Below are positions 1 through 8,107 of a stretch of DNA of 24,270 nucleotides, one piece after another (within the stretch, counting starts at the first letter, position 1; each line of letters opens with the position of its first letter). Below the pieces are notes generated by a model, which searched no databases, had not been told where the DNA came from, and saw nothing but the letters and a program-made list of their open reading frames with translations. The stretch spans positions 1 through 24,270 of the forward strand of contig JBOHNM010000054.1 of assembly GCA_050730675.1 (NCBI GenBank), in the 5' to 3' direction. This DNA comes from JBOHNM01 sp050730675. Its GTDB lineage: Bacteria > Planctomycetota > Phycisphaerae > Phycisphaerales > UBA1924. The translations under genes and the position numbers were made by a program.

Positions 1-142
1 AGTCATAGCTCATAGCTGCTCATGGGCGAGATGGTCAGGTGCCGCGAGTGTATGGGTTCGGGGCTGGGGGACCGCGCCAACCCATTGGGGCCAGGGTGGC
101 GCGAAAGTGCGGATTTCCGGCATCGGCAACCGATCTGACCGC

Positions 143-1666
143 ATGGCATCAACACTCTCGAACGCCGACCTGGCCCCCACTCGTCCTGATCAGCGCACCT
201 GGAGCACGTGGCACATCGCCGCGCTGTGGATCGGGATGGCGGTGTGCATCCCGACGTACATGCTGGCGGCAAGCATGATCGAGCTGGGGATGGCGTGGTG
301 GCAGGCGGTGACGACGGTGGCGCTGGGCAACATGATCGTGCTCATCCCGATGGTGCTCAACGGGCACCCGGGAGCGAAGTACGGGATCCCGTTCCCGGTG
401 CTGATGCGGGCGAGCTTCGGGACGGTGGGAGCGAACATTCCGGCGATGGCGCGGGCGCTGGTGGCGTGCGGGTGGTTCGGGATCCAGGCGTGGATCGGCG
501 GGCTATCGATCTACCAGGTGCTCGGGGCGTTGGGCGCGATCGACATGCACGCGGAGTTCGAGCGGATCCGCGGCGTGGCATGGCCAGGACCGGAGGGTGT
601 GGACCTGGCAACGCTGCACGGCACGGGGACGTTCCTGGGGCTGACGGCGTGGCAGGGCGTCTGTTTCCTGGCGTTCTGGTTGATCAACCTCCACTTTGTG
701 TGGCACGGGATCAAGTCAATCAAGTGGTTGGAGTCGTGGGCGGCTCCGTTCCTGATCCTCGGGGGGTTGGCGCTGTTGGCGTGGGCGATGTTGCGGGTGC
801 AGAGCGTGACAGGAAGCTCGCTCTCGCTTTTCGCTGCGGACTCGAAATTCAAGTCGAGTGGTGAGTTCTGGGCGGTGTTTGTGCCGCAGTTGACGGCGAT
901 GGTGGGGTTCTGGGCGACGCTGTCGCTGAACATCCCGGACTTTACGCGGTATGCGAAGGACCAGAAGGCGCAGGTGTGGGGGCAGGCACTGGGGCTGCCG
1001 ACGACGATGACGCTCTTCTGCTTCATCGGGATCGCGGTGACGAGCGCGACGCCGATCATCTTCGGCAAGATGATCTGGGACCCGACGGAGGTGATCTCGA
1101 AGGTCGGTTCGGCGCCGGTAATCATCATCTCGCTGGTGATGCTCTCGGTAGCGACGCTGACGACGAACATCGCGGCCAACGTGGTGAGCCCGGCCAATGA
1201 CTTCTCGCACCTGGCGCCGAGGAAGATCTCGTTCCGCACGGGCGGAGTGATCACGGCGGTGATCGGCATCCTGATCATGCCGTGGTACCTCTACAACAAC
1301 CTCGGGGCGTACATCTTCACGTGGCTGATCGGGTACTCGGCGCTGCTCGGGCCGATCGCGGGGATCATGCTGTGCGACTACTACCTGCTGCGCAAGACGC
1401 GACTGGATGCCGCGGCGTTGTACGAGGAGCGCGGCGAGTTCGCCTACGGCGGCGGCGGGATCAACTGGCGGGCGGTGGCGGCGCTGGTGATCGCTGTGGC
1501 GCCGAACCTACCGGGGTTCATCAACTCGGCGACGAAGAAGGCGGTGTTTCCGAAGTTCTTCGATGACCTGTACGTCGGGGCTTGGTTTGTGGGGCTGGCG
1601 ATCGGGTTTGCGGCGTATGCGGGTTTGATGTGGGGGCGGGCGAGGCCAGCGGGGGTTGGGGTTTAG
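143..1666 (+). CDS. NCS1-family nucleobase:cation symporter (uracil/hydantoin/allantoin type)
   Basis: Integral membrane permease of about 507 residues with roughly twelve hydrophobic segments, expected to import a nucleobase or hydantoin with a cation. NCS1 hallmarks seen by eye are KYGIPFPVLMRASFG and ACGWFGIQAWIGG in the N-terminal third, PDFTRYAK in the middle, and NIAANVVSPANDFSHLAPRKIS further on. An in-frame GTG lies 36 bases upstream; I chose the ATG at 143 because NCS1 proteins normally have only a short hydrophilic tail before the first helix. No clear Shine-Dalgarno is visible. A dihydropyrimidinase, a PreA-like dehydrogenase and an AGXT2-like aminotransferase nearby make uracil or thymine the most likely substrate. 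Allantoin or hydantoin remain possible because the subfamilies cannot be told apart by eye. Confidence 0.88.
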   Translation: MASTLSNADLAPTRPDQRTWSTWHIAALWIGMAVCIPTYMLAASMIELGMAWWQAVTTVALGNMIVLIPMVLNGHPGAKYGIPFPVLMRASFGTVGANIPAMARALVACGWFGIQAWIGGLSIYQVLGALGAIDMHAEFERIRGVAWPGPEGVDLATLHGTGTFLGLTAWQGVCFLAFWLINLHFVWHGIKSIKWLESWAAPFLILGGLALLAWAMLRVQSVTGSSLSLFAADSKFKSSGEFWAVFVPQLTAMVGFWATLSLNIPDFTRYAKDQKAQVWGQALGLPTTMTLFCFIGIAVTSATPIIFGKMIWDPTEVISKVGSAPVIIISLVMLSVATLTTNIAANVVSPANDFSHLAPRKISFRTGGVITAVIGILIMPWYLYNNLGAYIFTWLIGYSALLGPIAGIMLCDYYLLRKTRLDAAALYEERGEFAYGGGGINWRAVAALVIAVAPNLPGFINSATKKAVFPKFFDDLYVGAWFVGLAIGFAAYAGLMWGRARPAGVGV

Positions 1667-1721
1667 CACGAAGATTCGAAGGGAAGAAGAGGGGCGGGGA
1701 GCAGGCAGAAACGCGTCGTTG

Positions 1722-2285
1722 TTACGCGCGGCTCGATCTCGCTCGCACTTCATCCGCAAGGGTGCACGGAAGGTTCTCCAACCATTCGATGCATCGTTCC
1801 GGGCTCACGTTGATCGCCGCATCTACCGACGCGACGAACACGCGCGGCACCCAAGAGAGCAAGCAGCTGCCGAACTCTCGTTGTCCGGGCAACTCGTCGT
1901 AGTACGCCAGCCAGGTATCTTGCGGCGGGTTGTTGTTCACCGAGATGTAGCCCCGCGACTCATCCGACTCGAGGCCGTGGTACAGATTGACATCCGGGAA
2001 GAAGACGAGCAAGCGACCACGTCCGGGAGTAACCAACGCACCATCGACAACCGATCGATTCGAATCTTCCGGCGTGGCCGCTCCATGCGAATGGCTGAGC
2101 CTGTACGCGCGATCGCGTACGACACTTTCGACGAGTTCCTTCCGCGGTTCGGGCATGAATGGGTCGCCTCCGAGAAGGGTGCGCAAGGATGTCGCCGGGT
2201 ACAAAGGATCGGCGCGGGGTTCGCACCATTGCACGGCCTGGCGTAGACGGATGAGCAGTTCCTCGATTGAGCAGTCACTCGGCAT
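1722..2285 (-). CDS. Hypothetical protein of unknown function
   Basis: A 187-residue soluble protein that I do not recognise. It runs convergent to the NCS1 permease and divergent from the zinc-ribbon gene. The ATG at 2285 has AAGGA on the coding strand eight bases upstream, so I prefer it to in-frame starts further out. There is no signal peptide or membrane segment. The best ordered part is the C-terminal half, with GRLLVFFPDVNLYHGLES, then a stretch rich in aromatic and acidic residues (DTWLAYYDE), and a CLLSWVPRVFVASVDAAI segment. The spacing of aromatic residues suggests an alpha/beta fold, perhaps an immunity or SMI1/SUKH-like protein, but that is a guess. The long coherent frame and the ribosome site are the main support that it is real. 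Confidence 0.6.
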   Translation of the reverse strand: MPSDCSIEELLIRLRQAVQWCEPRADPLYPATSLRTLLGGDPFMPEPRKELVESVVRDRAYRLSHSHGAATPEDSNRSVVDGALVTPGRGRLLVFFPDVNLYHGLESDESRGYISVNNNPPQDTWLAYYDELPGQREFGSCLLSWVPRVFVASVDAAINVSPERCIEWLENLPCTLADEVRARSSRA

Positions 2286-2433
2286 GGCGAGTCCTTGAAG
2301 ATGACCCGGAGAGGATATTGGAGCAAGCGTTGGTGCGTGGTTGGGTAGTCGTGCGCTGGCAAGCGCCACGATTCACTCGCAGACTCGCTCATCGCGGGCG
2401 TGGGTGACGGGGAAGACGGGAGTTGAGCCGCGT

Positions 2434-2459
2434 TTGTAGTCCTCGCGATTGGATATGAT
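2434..2459 (+). promoter_or_regulatory. Candidate promoter giving a leaderless transcript of the zinc-ribbon gene
   Basis: TATGAT at 2454-2459 sits exactly six bases before the ATG at 2466, so transcription would start at or next to the start codon. A weak -35 candidate, TTGTAG, lies at 2434-2439, with a short 14-base spacer. No Shine-Dalgarno is present, which fits a leaderless message. Confidence 0.4.
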
Positions 2460-2465
2460 CGCAGA

Positions 2466-2717
2466 ATGTCAGCACCTCCCTCAACGATCTGTCCGAAGTG
2501 CTCCGGGAAAATGGAGTTTGGTGTACTGGCGGACAAGACCGATGGGGGCGTTCACGTCAGCGGACCGGAACGGGCGCTGGAGTGGATTCGCGGGATGCCG
2601 ACCAAGTCCTGGTGGAACATGGCTTTCAAGACAGGGCCGGGCGACCGATTGCCGGTGGCGACGCTTCGGTGCAGAAAGTGCGGGTTTCTGGAGCTGTACG
2701 CACCGGCATCGATGTGA
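2466..2717 (+). CDS. Small zinc-ribbon protein (DUF6487-like)
   Basis: An 83-residue protein with two Cys-x-x-Cys knuckles at its ends: CPKCSGKM near residues 9-16 and RCRKCGFLELYA near residues 68-79. That layout is typical of small PF20097/DUF6487-type zinc-binding proteins of unknown role, an assignment made from memory. The middle part is tryptophan-rich (ALEWIRGMPTKSWWNM), which is usual in this group. The start codon has no Shine-Dalgarno but does have a TANNNT box six bases upstream. It stands alone, 33 bases ahead of the aminotransferase, and gives no strong clue to its function. Confidence 0.75.
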   Translation: MSAPPSTICPKCSGKMEFGVLADKTDGGVHVSGPERALEWIRGMPTKSWWNMAFKTGPGDRLPVATLRCRKCGFLELYAPASM

Positions 2718-2718
2718 A

Positions 2719-2744
2719 TTGAGACTGGAGAAATACGGTATCAT
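2719..2744 (+). promoter_or_regulatory. Candidate promoter of the class III aminotransferase gene
   Basis: TATCAT at 2739-2744 is six bases before the ATG at 2751, with TTGAGA at 2719-2724 as a possible -35. A GGAGG at 2745-2749 is only one base from the ATG, too close to act as a normal ribosome site. A leaderless message is the simpler reading. Confidence 0.4.
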
Positions 2745-2750
2745 GGAGGC

Positions 2751-4172
2751 ATGACACCGACTTCTTCCGTCACTTCCGGGTCTGCCAAGAGCGCCGCCGC
2801 CGGCGGGCTCCCGCAGTTGCCGCCGTTTGATCACAAGCCGTCTCTGTATACCGGGCCGAGCCGCGACGAGGTGCTGGCGATGCGGCGGGAGTTCCTGACC
2901 CCGGCGCTGGTGACGTACTACAAAGACCCGATCATGATCGTCGAGGGGAAGATGCAGTACCTCTTCGATGAGAAGGGGCGGCGGTACCTCGACATGTTCG
3001 CCGGGATTGTGACGGTGAGCGTGGGGCACAGCCATCCGAAGGTGGTCGCCGCGGTGAAAGAGCAGAGCGAGAAGCTCATGCACACCACGACAATCTACCT
3101 GCACCCGAACATCGCACAGTTCGCCAAGAAGCTCGTGTCCACATTCCCGAAGGGATCGGGGCTGGACAAGGGTGTGTGCTATTTCACCAACTCGGGCGGC
3201 GAGGCGAACGAGTTGGCAATCATGATGGCGCGGCTGAAGACTGGCGCGTTCGATGTGATCTCGCTGCGCAACTGCTACCACGGCATGTCGCCGTTCACGA
3301 TGGGGATCTCGGGGCTGCACACGTGGAAGCAGCCGATGCCGCAGGGCTTCGGCGTCCATCACGCACGGATGCCCGACCGGCTGCGCGGGCCGTGGGGGTA
3401 CGACGATGCGGAGGCGGGACGGAAGTACGCCGACGACGTGCTGGACCTGATCCGCACGGGGACCACGGGACAGATCGCGGCGTTCATCGCCGAGCCGATC
3501 CAGGGCGTGGGCGGCACGGTGGAGATGCCGCCGGGGTACCTCAAGGCTGTGTATGAGCATGTGCGGGCGGCCGGCGGACTGTGCATCAGCGATGAGGTGC
3601 AGACAGGGTTCGGACGCACAGGCGACGCGTTCTGGGGGTTCCAGAGCGTCGGCGGACCGGGCGTGATCCCCGACTGCGTGACGATGGCGAAGGGGATCGG
3701 CAACGGCGCGCCGCTGGCGTGTTGCGTGACGAAGCCGGAGATCGCGGCGGCGATGACCAAGCGGGTCCACTTCAACACCTATGGCGGCAACCCGGTGTCG
3801 AGCGCCGCAGGGCTGGCGACACTCAACGTGATGCTGGACGAGAACATCCAGGGGCGGGCGAAGGAGATCGGGGCCTACCTGATCGAAGGCTTCCACGATC
3901 TGCAGAAGCGGCACCCGATTGTCGGCGATGTCCGCGGTCGCGGGCTGATGCTCGGGATGGAGATCGTCGAGGACCGCAAGACCAACGCGCCGGCGGGGGC
4001 CAAGTGTGCCGCGATCTTCGAGCGGTGCAAGGACCTGGGCGTGCTGGTCGGCAAGGGCGGGCTGAACGGCAACGTGCTGCGGATCAAGCCGCCGATGTGC
4101 ATCACCAAGGCGGACTGCGACTTCATGTGCAAGGTGCTGGATATCGCGCTGGGTGAAGCGGCGAAGGGGTGA
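2751..4172 (+). CDS. Class III PLP aminotransferase, AGXT2-like (beta-alanine / 3-aminoisobutyrate / alanine-glyoxylate transaminase)
   Basis: A 473-residue fold-type I aminotransferase. The PLP-binding lysine is K314 in TMAKGIGNG. ISDEVQTGFGRTG precedes it and FNTYGGNPVSSAAG follows. The C-terminal third (GDVRGRGLMLGMEIVEDR, VGKGGLNGNVLRIKPPMCIT) is close to mammalian AGXT2, which transaminates D-3-aminoisobutyrate and beta-alanine with pyruvate or glyoxylate. In this neighbourhood it would convert the beta-alanine or 3-aminoisobutyrate made by pyrimidine breakdown to the semialdehyde. The first 35 or so residues are a low-complexity Ser/Ala/Gly/Pro tail before the conserved fold begins. Substrate is inferred from resemblance and context; alanine-glyoxylate or another omega-amino acid is possible. 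Confidence 0.88.
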   Translation: MTPTSSVTSGSAKSAAAGGLPQLPPFDHKPSLYTGPSRDEVLAMRREFLTPALVTYYKDPIMIVEGKMQYLFDEKGRRYLDMFAGIVTVSVGHSHPKVVAAVKEQSEKLMHTTTIYLHPNIAQFAKKLVSTFPKGSGLDKGVCYFTNSGGEANELAIMMARLKTGAFDVISLRNCYHGMSPFTMGISGLHTWKQPMPQGFGVHHARMPDRLRGPWGYDDAEAGRKYADDVLDLIRTGTTGQIAAFIAEPIQGVGGTVEMPPGYLKAVYEHVRAAGGLCISDEVQTGFGRTGDAFWGFQSVGGPGVIPDCVTMAKGIGNGAPLACCVTKPEIAAAMTKRVHFNTYGGNPVSSAAGLATLNVMLDENIQGRAKEIGAYLIEGFHDLQKRHPIVGDVRGRGLMLGMEIVEDRKTNAPAGAKCAAIFERCKDLGVLVGKGGLNGNVLRIKPPMCITKADCDFMCKVLDIALGEAAKG

Positions 4173-4176
4173 CGAG

Positions 4177-4202
4177 GGTCGCAGGCTATGCGGTCGGCGA
4201 CC
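4177..4202 (+). terminator. Weak inverted repeat after the aminotransferase gene
   Basis: GGTCGC at 4177-4182 and GCGACC at 4197-4202 can pair across a 14-base loop just past the stop codon. There is no T-run after it, so factor-independent termination is doubtful. Confidence 0.2.
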
Positions 4203-4272
4203 TACCGTGCAGCGGAATGAGTAAAGAGTGAACTTGGCGGCAACTGACACGGATTGAACTGGGAGTGGACGC

Positions 4273-5646
4273 TTGCGCATCTTCGACAACATCCTCAACG
4301 CCGTTGGTTTTACGCCGCTGGTCAAGCTGAACAAGGTCGTGGGACCGAACGATGCGACGGTGCTCGTCAAGTGTGAGTACATGAACCCGACGGGGTCGAT
4401 CAAGGACCGGATGGCGGTTCACATCCTCAACGAGTCGCTCAAGCAGGGGCTGATCAAGCCCGGCGCGACAATCGTGGAGAACACATCGGGGAACACCGGG
4501 CAGGGGGTGGCGATGTGGGCGTGCGTGCGAGGGTTCCGGTGCGTCTTCACGATGCCGGACAAGATGAGCATCGAGAAGGTGAACATGCTCAAGGCGTTCG
4601 GGGCGGAGGTGGTGATCACGCCGACGGATGTGCCGGGGGATTCGCCGCAGCACTACGTGGAGACGGCCAAGCGGATCGCCCGCGAGACGCCGAACGGGTT
4701 CTACGTGAACCAGTATCACAACCCGCTCAATATCGACGCGCACGAGCTTTCGACCGGGCCGGAGATCTGGAGCGATACCGACGGCAAGTTTGACATGTTT
4801 GTCGCGGGCTCGGGGACGGGCGGCACGGTCTCGGGCGTGGGGCGATTCCTGAAAAAGAAGGCGCCGCACATCAAGGTGGTGGGCGTCGATCCGATCGGGT
4901 CGGTGCACTACCACTACTTTTATACGAAGACGATGCCCACGCCGCACGTGTACAAGGTGGAGGGCATCGGCGAGGACATTCTCTGCGATGCGATGGACTA
5001 CTCGGTCGTCGATGAGTTCTACCAGGTGAACGACAAGGAGTCGTTCACGATGGCGCGGCGGCTGGTGCGAGAGGAAGGCCTCTTCTGCGGTGGCTCGTCG
5101 GGGAGCAACGTGCACATTGCGGTGCAACTGGCGAAGAAGCTCGGCACGGGCAAGACGATTGTGACTGTGCTGCCGGATGCAGGAACGCGGTACATCACCA
5201 AGTTCCTGCAGGATTCATGGATGCGCGACTACGGGTTCCTCGGATCGGACCGGGACCTGGGGCTGGTCGAGGACATCCTCAAGGCGATGCCGGCGCGGCC
5301 GGTGCATACGGCCAGCGAGAGCACATCGATCGCGGACGTCATCGGGATCCTGAAGAAATTCGGGATCTCGCAGGTGCCGATCACGGATTCGAAGGGCGTT
5401 CCGGTCGGCATGGTCCACGAGGTTGATGTCCTGCGCGGGCTGAACGAGGGACGCGTCGAGCCATCGAGCGCGGCCAAAGCGATCGCCACATCGCTGGGCG
5501 GGCTGATCTATCCCAAGGCGCGGATCGAGGAATTGTTCCGGATCTTCGAGACCGATCAGGTCGGTGTCGTCGTGGACCAGGACAAGATCGTGGCGATCGT
5601 GTCGAAGATCGATGTGCTGGAGTTCATGTCGAAGCGTGGGAGATAA
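4273..5646 (+). CDS. cbs: Cystathionine beta-synthase
   Basis: A 457-residue fold-type II PLP enzyme that condenses serine (or O-acetylserine) with homocysteine to cystathionine. The PLP lysine is K44 in NPTGSIKDRM; the asparagine loop NTSGNTGQG and the phosphate-binding GSGTGGTVSG follow. Residues from about 340 to the end form a tandem CBS-domain (Bateman) pair, which binds adenosyl ligands in relatives. The eukaryotic N-terminal haem domain is absent, as in yeast CBS. The start is TTG at 4273, seven bases after GGGAG; no ATG or GTG fits the conserved N-terminus. It lies just ahead of a peroxiredoxin and cystathionine gamma-lyase, so it is the first step of reverse transsulfuration. A pure cysteine synthase is less likely because of the CBS pair and the neighbours. 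Confidence 0.9.
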   Translation: MRIFDNILNAVGFTPLVKLNKVVGPNDATVLVKCEYMNPTGSIKDRMAVHILNESLKQGLIKPGATIVENTSGNTGQGVAMWACVRGFRCVFTMPDKMSIEKVNMLKAFGAEVVITPTDVPGDSPQHYVETAKRIARETPNGFYVNQYHNPLNIDAHELSTGPEIWSDTDGKFDMFVAGSGTGGTVSGVGRFLKKKAPHIKVVGVDPIGSVHYHYFYTKTMPTPHVYKVEGIGEDILCDAMDYSVVDEFYQVNDKESFTMARRLVREEGLFCGGSSGSNVHIAVQLAKKLGTGKTIVTVLPDAGTRYITKFLQDSWMRDYGFLGSDRDLGLVEDILKAMPARPVHTASESTSIADVIGILKKFGISQVPITDSKGVPVGMVHEVDVLRGLNEGRVEPSSAAKAIATSLGGLIYPKARIEELFRIFETDQVGVVVDQDKIVAIVSKIDVLEFMSKRGR

Positions 5647-5660
5647 GGACAAAGGCATAC

Positions 5661-5690
5661 CGCGGATTTGCGCGGATGAAACGCGGAACA
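5661..5690. repeat. Short imperfect tandem repeat CGCGGAT
   Basis: Three copies of a 10-11 base unit (CGCGGATTTG, CGCGGATGAA, and CGCGGAACA after one extra A) lie between the cbs and peroxiredoxin genes. I see no other copy in the window. It could be a fragment of a dispersed intergenic repeat or a protein-binding site. Confidence 0.5.
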
Positions 5691-5720
5691 GGATAAGACG
5701 GCTTGCAAGAGGAGATCAGC

Positions 5721-6359
5721 ATGGCACTGCAGCTTGGCGACATGGCACCGGACTTCACGCAGGAATCCACGCAGGGACCGATCAAGTTCCACGACTGGCT
5801 GGGCGAATCGTGGGGCGTGCTCTTCTCGCACCCGAAGGACTTCACACCGGTGTGCACGACCGAGCTCGGCGCGGTGGCGCGACTGAAGTCGGAGTTCGAC
5901 AAGCGCGGCACGAAGGTGATCGCGCTCTCGGTGGACAAGGTGACCGACCATGTGAACTGGACCAAGGACATCGAGGAGACCCAGGGCGTCAAGCTCAACT
6001 ACCCGATGCTGGCCGATTCGGACCGGAAGGTGTCGGACCTCTACGGAATGATCCATGCGAGCGCGAGCGAGACGTTCACGGTGCGATCGGTCTTCATCAT
6101 CGGGCCGGACAAGAAGATCAAGCTCACGATCACCTACCCGGCGAGCACGGGGCGGAACTTCGACGAGATCCTGCGCGTGATCGATTCCCTGCAGCTCACG
6201 GCGAAGTATAAGGTTGCGACACCGGTGAACTGGCAGCACGGGCAGGACTGCATCATCGTGCCGGCGGTTTCCGACGCTGATGCGGACAAGGCGTTCCCGA
6301 AGGGGTATAAAAAGATCAAGCCGTACCTGCGGGTGACGCCGCAGCCAAATCTGGCTTGA
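5721..6359 (+). CDS. 1-Cys peroxiredoxin (Prx6 family)
   Basis: A 212-residue thiol peroxidase that reduces hydrogen peroxide and alkyl hydroperoxides. The peroxidatic cysteine is C45 in HPKDFTPVCTTELG. The C-terminal ATPVNWQ segment and the FPKGYKKIKPYLRVTPQP tail are diagnostic of the Prx6 branch. GAGGAG at 5709-5714 with a six-base spacer supports the ATG at 5721 over an upstream TTG. One further cysteine (HGQDCIIVP) sits where Prx6 relatives usually have none; it could act as a resolving thiol, which is inference. The gene lies between cbs and the cystathionine gamma-lyase gene, linking peroxide defence with cysteine supply. No signal peptide, so cytosolic. Confidence 0.93.
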   Translation: MALQLGDMAPDFTQESTQGPIKFHDWLGESWGVLFSHPKDFTPVCTTELGAVARLKSEFDKRGTKVIALSVDKVTDHVNWTKDIEETQGVKLNYPMLADSDRKVSDLYGMIHASASETFTVRSVFIIGPDKKIKLTITYPASTGRNFDEILRVIDSLQLTAKYKVATPVNWQHGQDCIIVPAVSDADADKAFPKGYKKIKPYLRVTPQPNLA

Positions 6360-6382
6360 CCGAGCGACTTCGGGCTTCTTGC

Positions 6383-6388
6383 TACCAT
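6383..6388 (+). promoter_or_regulatory. TANNNT box (candidate -10) of the cystathionine gamma-lyase gene
   Basis: TACCAT ends eight bases before the ATG at 6397. TTGACC at 6356-6361 overlaps the peroxiredoxin stop region and could be a -35, but its 21-base spacing is long. No Shine-Dalgarno is present. Confidence 0.3.
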
Positions 6389-6396
6389 CGGCGACC

Positions 6397-7602
6397 ATGA
6401 GCCAATCCACCGACGGTTTCGGTACGCGATGCATCCATGCCGGGCAATCTCCTGATCCGTCCACCGGCGCGATCATGACGCCGGTGTACATGACTTCGAC
6501 GTACGTGCAGTCGTCGCCGGGCGTGTTCAAGGAGCCGTACGACTACTCGCGCTCGGCGAACCCGACGCGGACGGCGCTGGAGGCGAACCTGGCCTCGCTC
6601 GAAGGGGGCAAGCACGGGTTCTCGTTCTCGTCGGGACTGGGCGCGACCGACTGTGTGCTGCACCTGCTCAAGGCGGGCGACCACGTGGTGCTGTCGGACG
6701 ATGTCTACGGCGGGTCGTTCCGGATCATCGACAAGGTCTTCAAGCACCAGGGGATCACGTACACGCGCGTGGACATGACCGACCTGAAGGCGATCGAGGC
6801 GGCGGTGACGCCGCGGACGATGCTGGTGTGGCTCGAGACGCCGAGCAACCCGATGCTGAAGGTGATCGACATCGCGGGTGCCGCGGCGATTACGCGCAAG
6901 CTACCGGGAAAACGCGGCAGCGGCAAGTTCGAGGCCGCGGACATTTCGCTGCCGCGACCGATCATGGTCGTGGACAATACGTTCGCGTCGCCGTACCTGC
7001 AGAACCCACTGGCGATGGGTGCGGACATGGTGCTGCACTCGTGCACGAAGTACCTCGGCGGGCACAGCGATGTTGTCGGTGGGGCGCTAGTGATGGGCGA
7101 CGACGACCTGGCGCAGAGGATCAAGTTCGTGCAGAACGCCGCGGGGGCCGTGCCGGGACCGATGGACTGCTTCATGCTGTTGCGGAGCACCAAGACGCTG
7201 CACGTGCGGATGGCGCGGCACTGCGAGAATGCGGGGCAGATCGCGGCATGGCTGGGCAAGCACGCGGCGATCGAGAAGGTGATCTATCCGGGGCTTGAGT
7301 CGCACCCGCAGCATGCCCTGGCAAAGAAGCAGATGCAAGGGTTTGGCGGGATGATCTCGGTGGTGGTGAGGGGCGGGATGGGTCCGAGCCGGAAGATGCT
7401 GGAGAAGGTGAAACTCTTCTCGCTGGCCGAGAGCCTGGGCGGGGTTGAGAGCCTGATCGAGCATCCGGCGATCATGACGCACGGGTCGATCCCAGCCGAG
7501 GCGCGGGCGAAACTCGGCATCAGCGACGGTCTGGTGCGTCTGAGCGTGGGGATCGAGGATGTGGATGACCTGATCCGCGACCTGGAGACGGCGCTGGGTT
7601 GA
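6397..7602 (+). CDS. Cystathionine gamma-lyase / trans-sulfuration PLP enzyme
   Basis: A 401-residue Cys/Met-metabolism PLP enzyme. The PLP lysine is K218 in HSCTKYLGGHSD. Also seen are GTRCIHAGQSPDPSTGA at the N-terminus, SRSANPTR, the cofactor-stacking region FSSGLGATDC, and LAESLGGVESLIEHPA near the C-terminus. Next to cystathionine beta-synthase the likely reaction is cleavage of cystathionine to cysteine, 2-oxobutyrate and ammonia. Cystathionine gamma-synthase and beta-lyase share the fold and cannot be fully excluded. An unusual basic insertion of about fifteen residues (KLPGKRGSGKFEAADISLPR) sits just before the conserved VVDNTFASPYLQNP strand. The ATG at 6397 begins the conserved region; an in-frame TTG at 6379 is less likely. 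Confidence 0.88.
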   Translation: MSQSTDGFGTRCIHAGQSPDPSTGAIMTPVYMTSTYVQSSPGVFKEPYDYSRSANPTRTALEANLASLEGGKHGFSFSSGLGATDCVLHLLKAGDHVVLSDDVYGGSFRIIDKVFKHQGITYTRVDMTDLKAIEAAVTPRTMLVWLETPSNPMLKVIDIAGAAAITRKLPGKRGSGKFEAADISLPRPIMVVDNTFASPYLQNPLAMGADMVLHSCTKYLGGHSDVVGGALVMGDDDLAQRIKFVQNAAGAVPGPMDCFMLLRSTKTLHVRMARHCENAGQIAAWLGKHAAIEKVIYPGLESHPQHALAKKQMQGFGGMISVVVRGGMGPSRKMLEKVKLFSLAESLGGVESLIEHPAIMTHGSIPAEARAKLGISDGLVRLSVGIEDVDDLIRDLETALG

Positions 7603-7640
7603 TGGCCGTAGCGCGGCCGACTGCAATACTGGAGGCATAC

Positions 7641-8102
7641 ATGGGCGGAACGATGAAACCGGTGGCGGTTGCTGCGGGTGAGGGGCGGAGACTGCACATC
7701 CTGGGAGATAATGTGACCTGCAAGCTGGACGGGCAGGCGACCGGCGGCGCATTCGCGGTGTTTGAAGTGATCGTGCCCCCGGACGGCGGGCCTCCCCCGC
7801 ACATCCACCACCGCGAGGACGAAACGATCTTTATCGTCGAAGGCGAGATCGAATTCTGGGTTGACGGCCGAACGTTTGCGGCCAAGGCCGGCACATGGGT
7901 GTTCGCGCCGCGCGGCGTGCCGCATCGGTTCCATAATCGCGGGATTCACGAGGCGAAGATGATGATCATGGCGACGCCCGCAGGGCTTGAACGATTCTTC
8001 GAGGAAATGTCGCGCGAAGTGCCGACGATGCCGCCGGACATGGAGAAGGTGATCGCGCTGTGCGCAAAGCAGGGGATTGAGATCCTGCCACCGAAGGCGT
8101 GA
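7641..8102 (+). CDS. Cupin-domain protein
   Basis: A 153-residue single-domain cupin of the quercetin-2,3-dioxygenase-like type. The first metal motif is PPPHIHHREDETIFIVEGEIEFW (two histidines and a glutamate ligand), and the second is RGVPHRFHN. A helical tail of about 45 residues follows the barrel. GGAGG at 7631-7635, five bases before the ATG at 7641, decides the start. A competing in-frame ATG at 7602 overlaps the stop of the preceding gene (TGATG) and would add 13 residues. It may be co-transcribed with the transsulfuration genes, but I cannot name a substrate. The gene is convergent with hydantoinase, with only five bases between stops. Confidence 0.8.
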   Translation: MGGTMKPVAVAAGEGRRLHILGDNVTCKLDGQATGGAFAVFEVIVPPDGGPPPHIHHREDETIFIVEGEIEFWVDGRTFAAKAGTWVFAPRGVPHRFHNRGIHEAKMMIMATPAGLERFFEEMSREVPTMPPDMEKVIALCAKQGIEILPPKA

Positions 8103-8107
8103 GCTGT

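Noticed and set aside
1..142. Possible gene end or repeat at the left edge (two TCATAGC copies at 3-16)
   Set aside because: No frame here shows a recognisable protein and two 7-base copies are too little to call a repeat; I see nothing supportable before the permease.
2481..4403. 640-codon open frame on the minus strand
   Set aside because: It lies opposite the zinc-ribbon and aminotransferase genes, is Arg/His/Pro-rich with no domain sense, and arises from GC-rich codon bias of the real genes.
4186..5127. 313-codon open frame on the minus strand opposite cbs
   Set aside because: His/Arg/Val-rich shadow of a well-supported gene; no start signal or recognisable motif.
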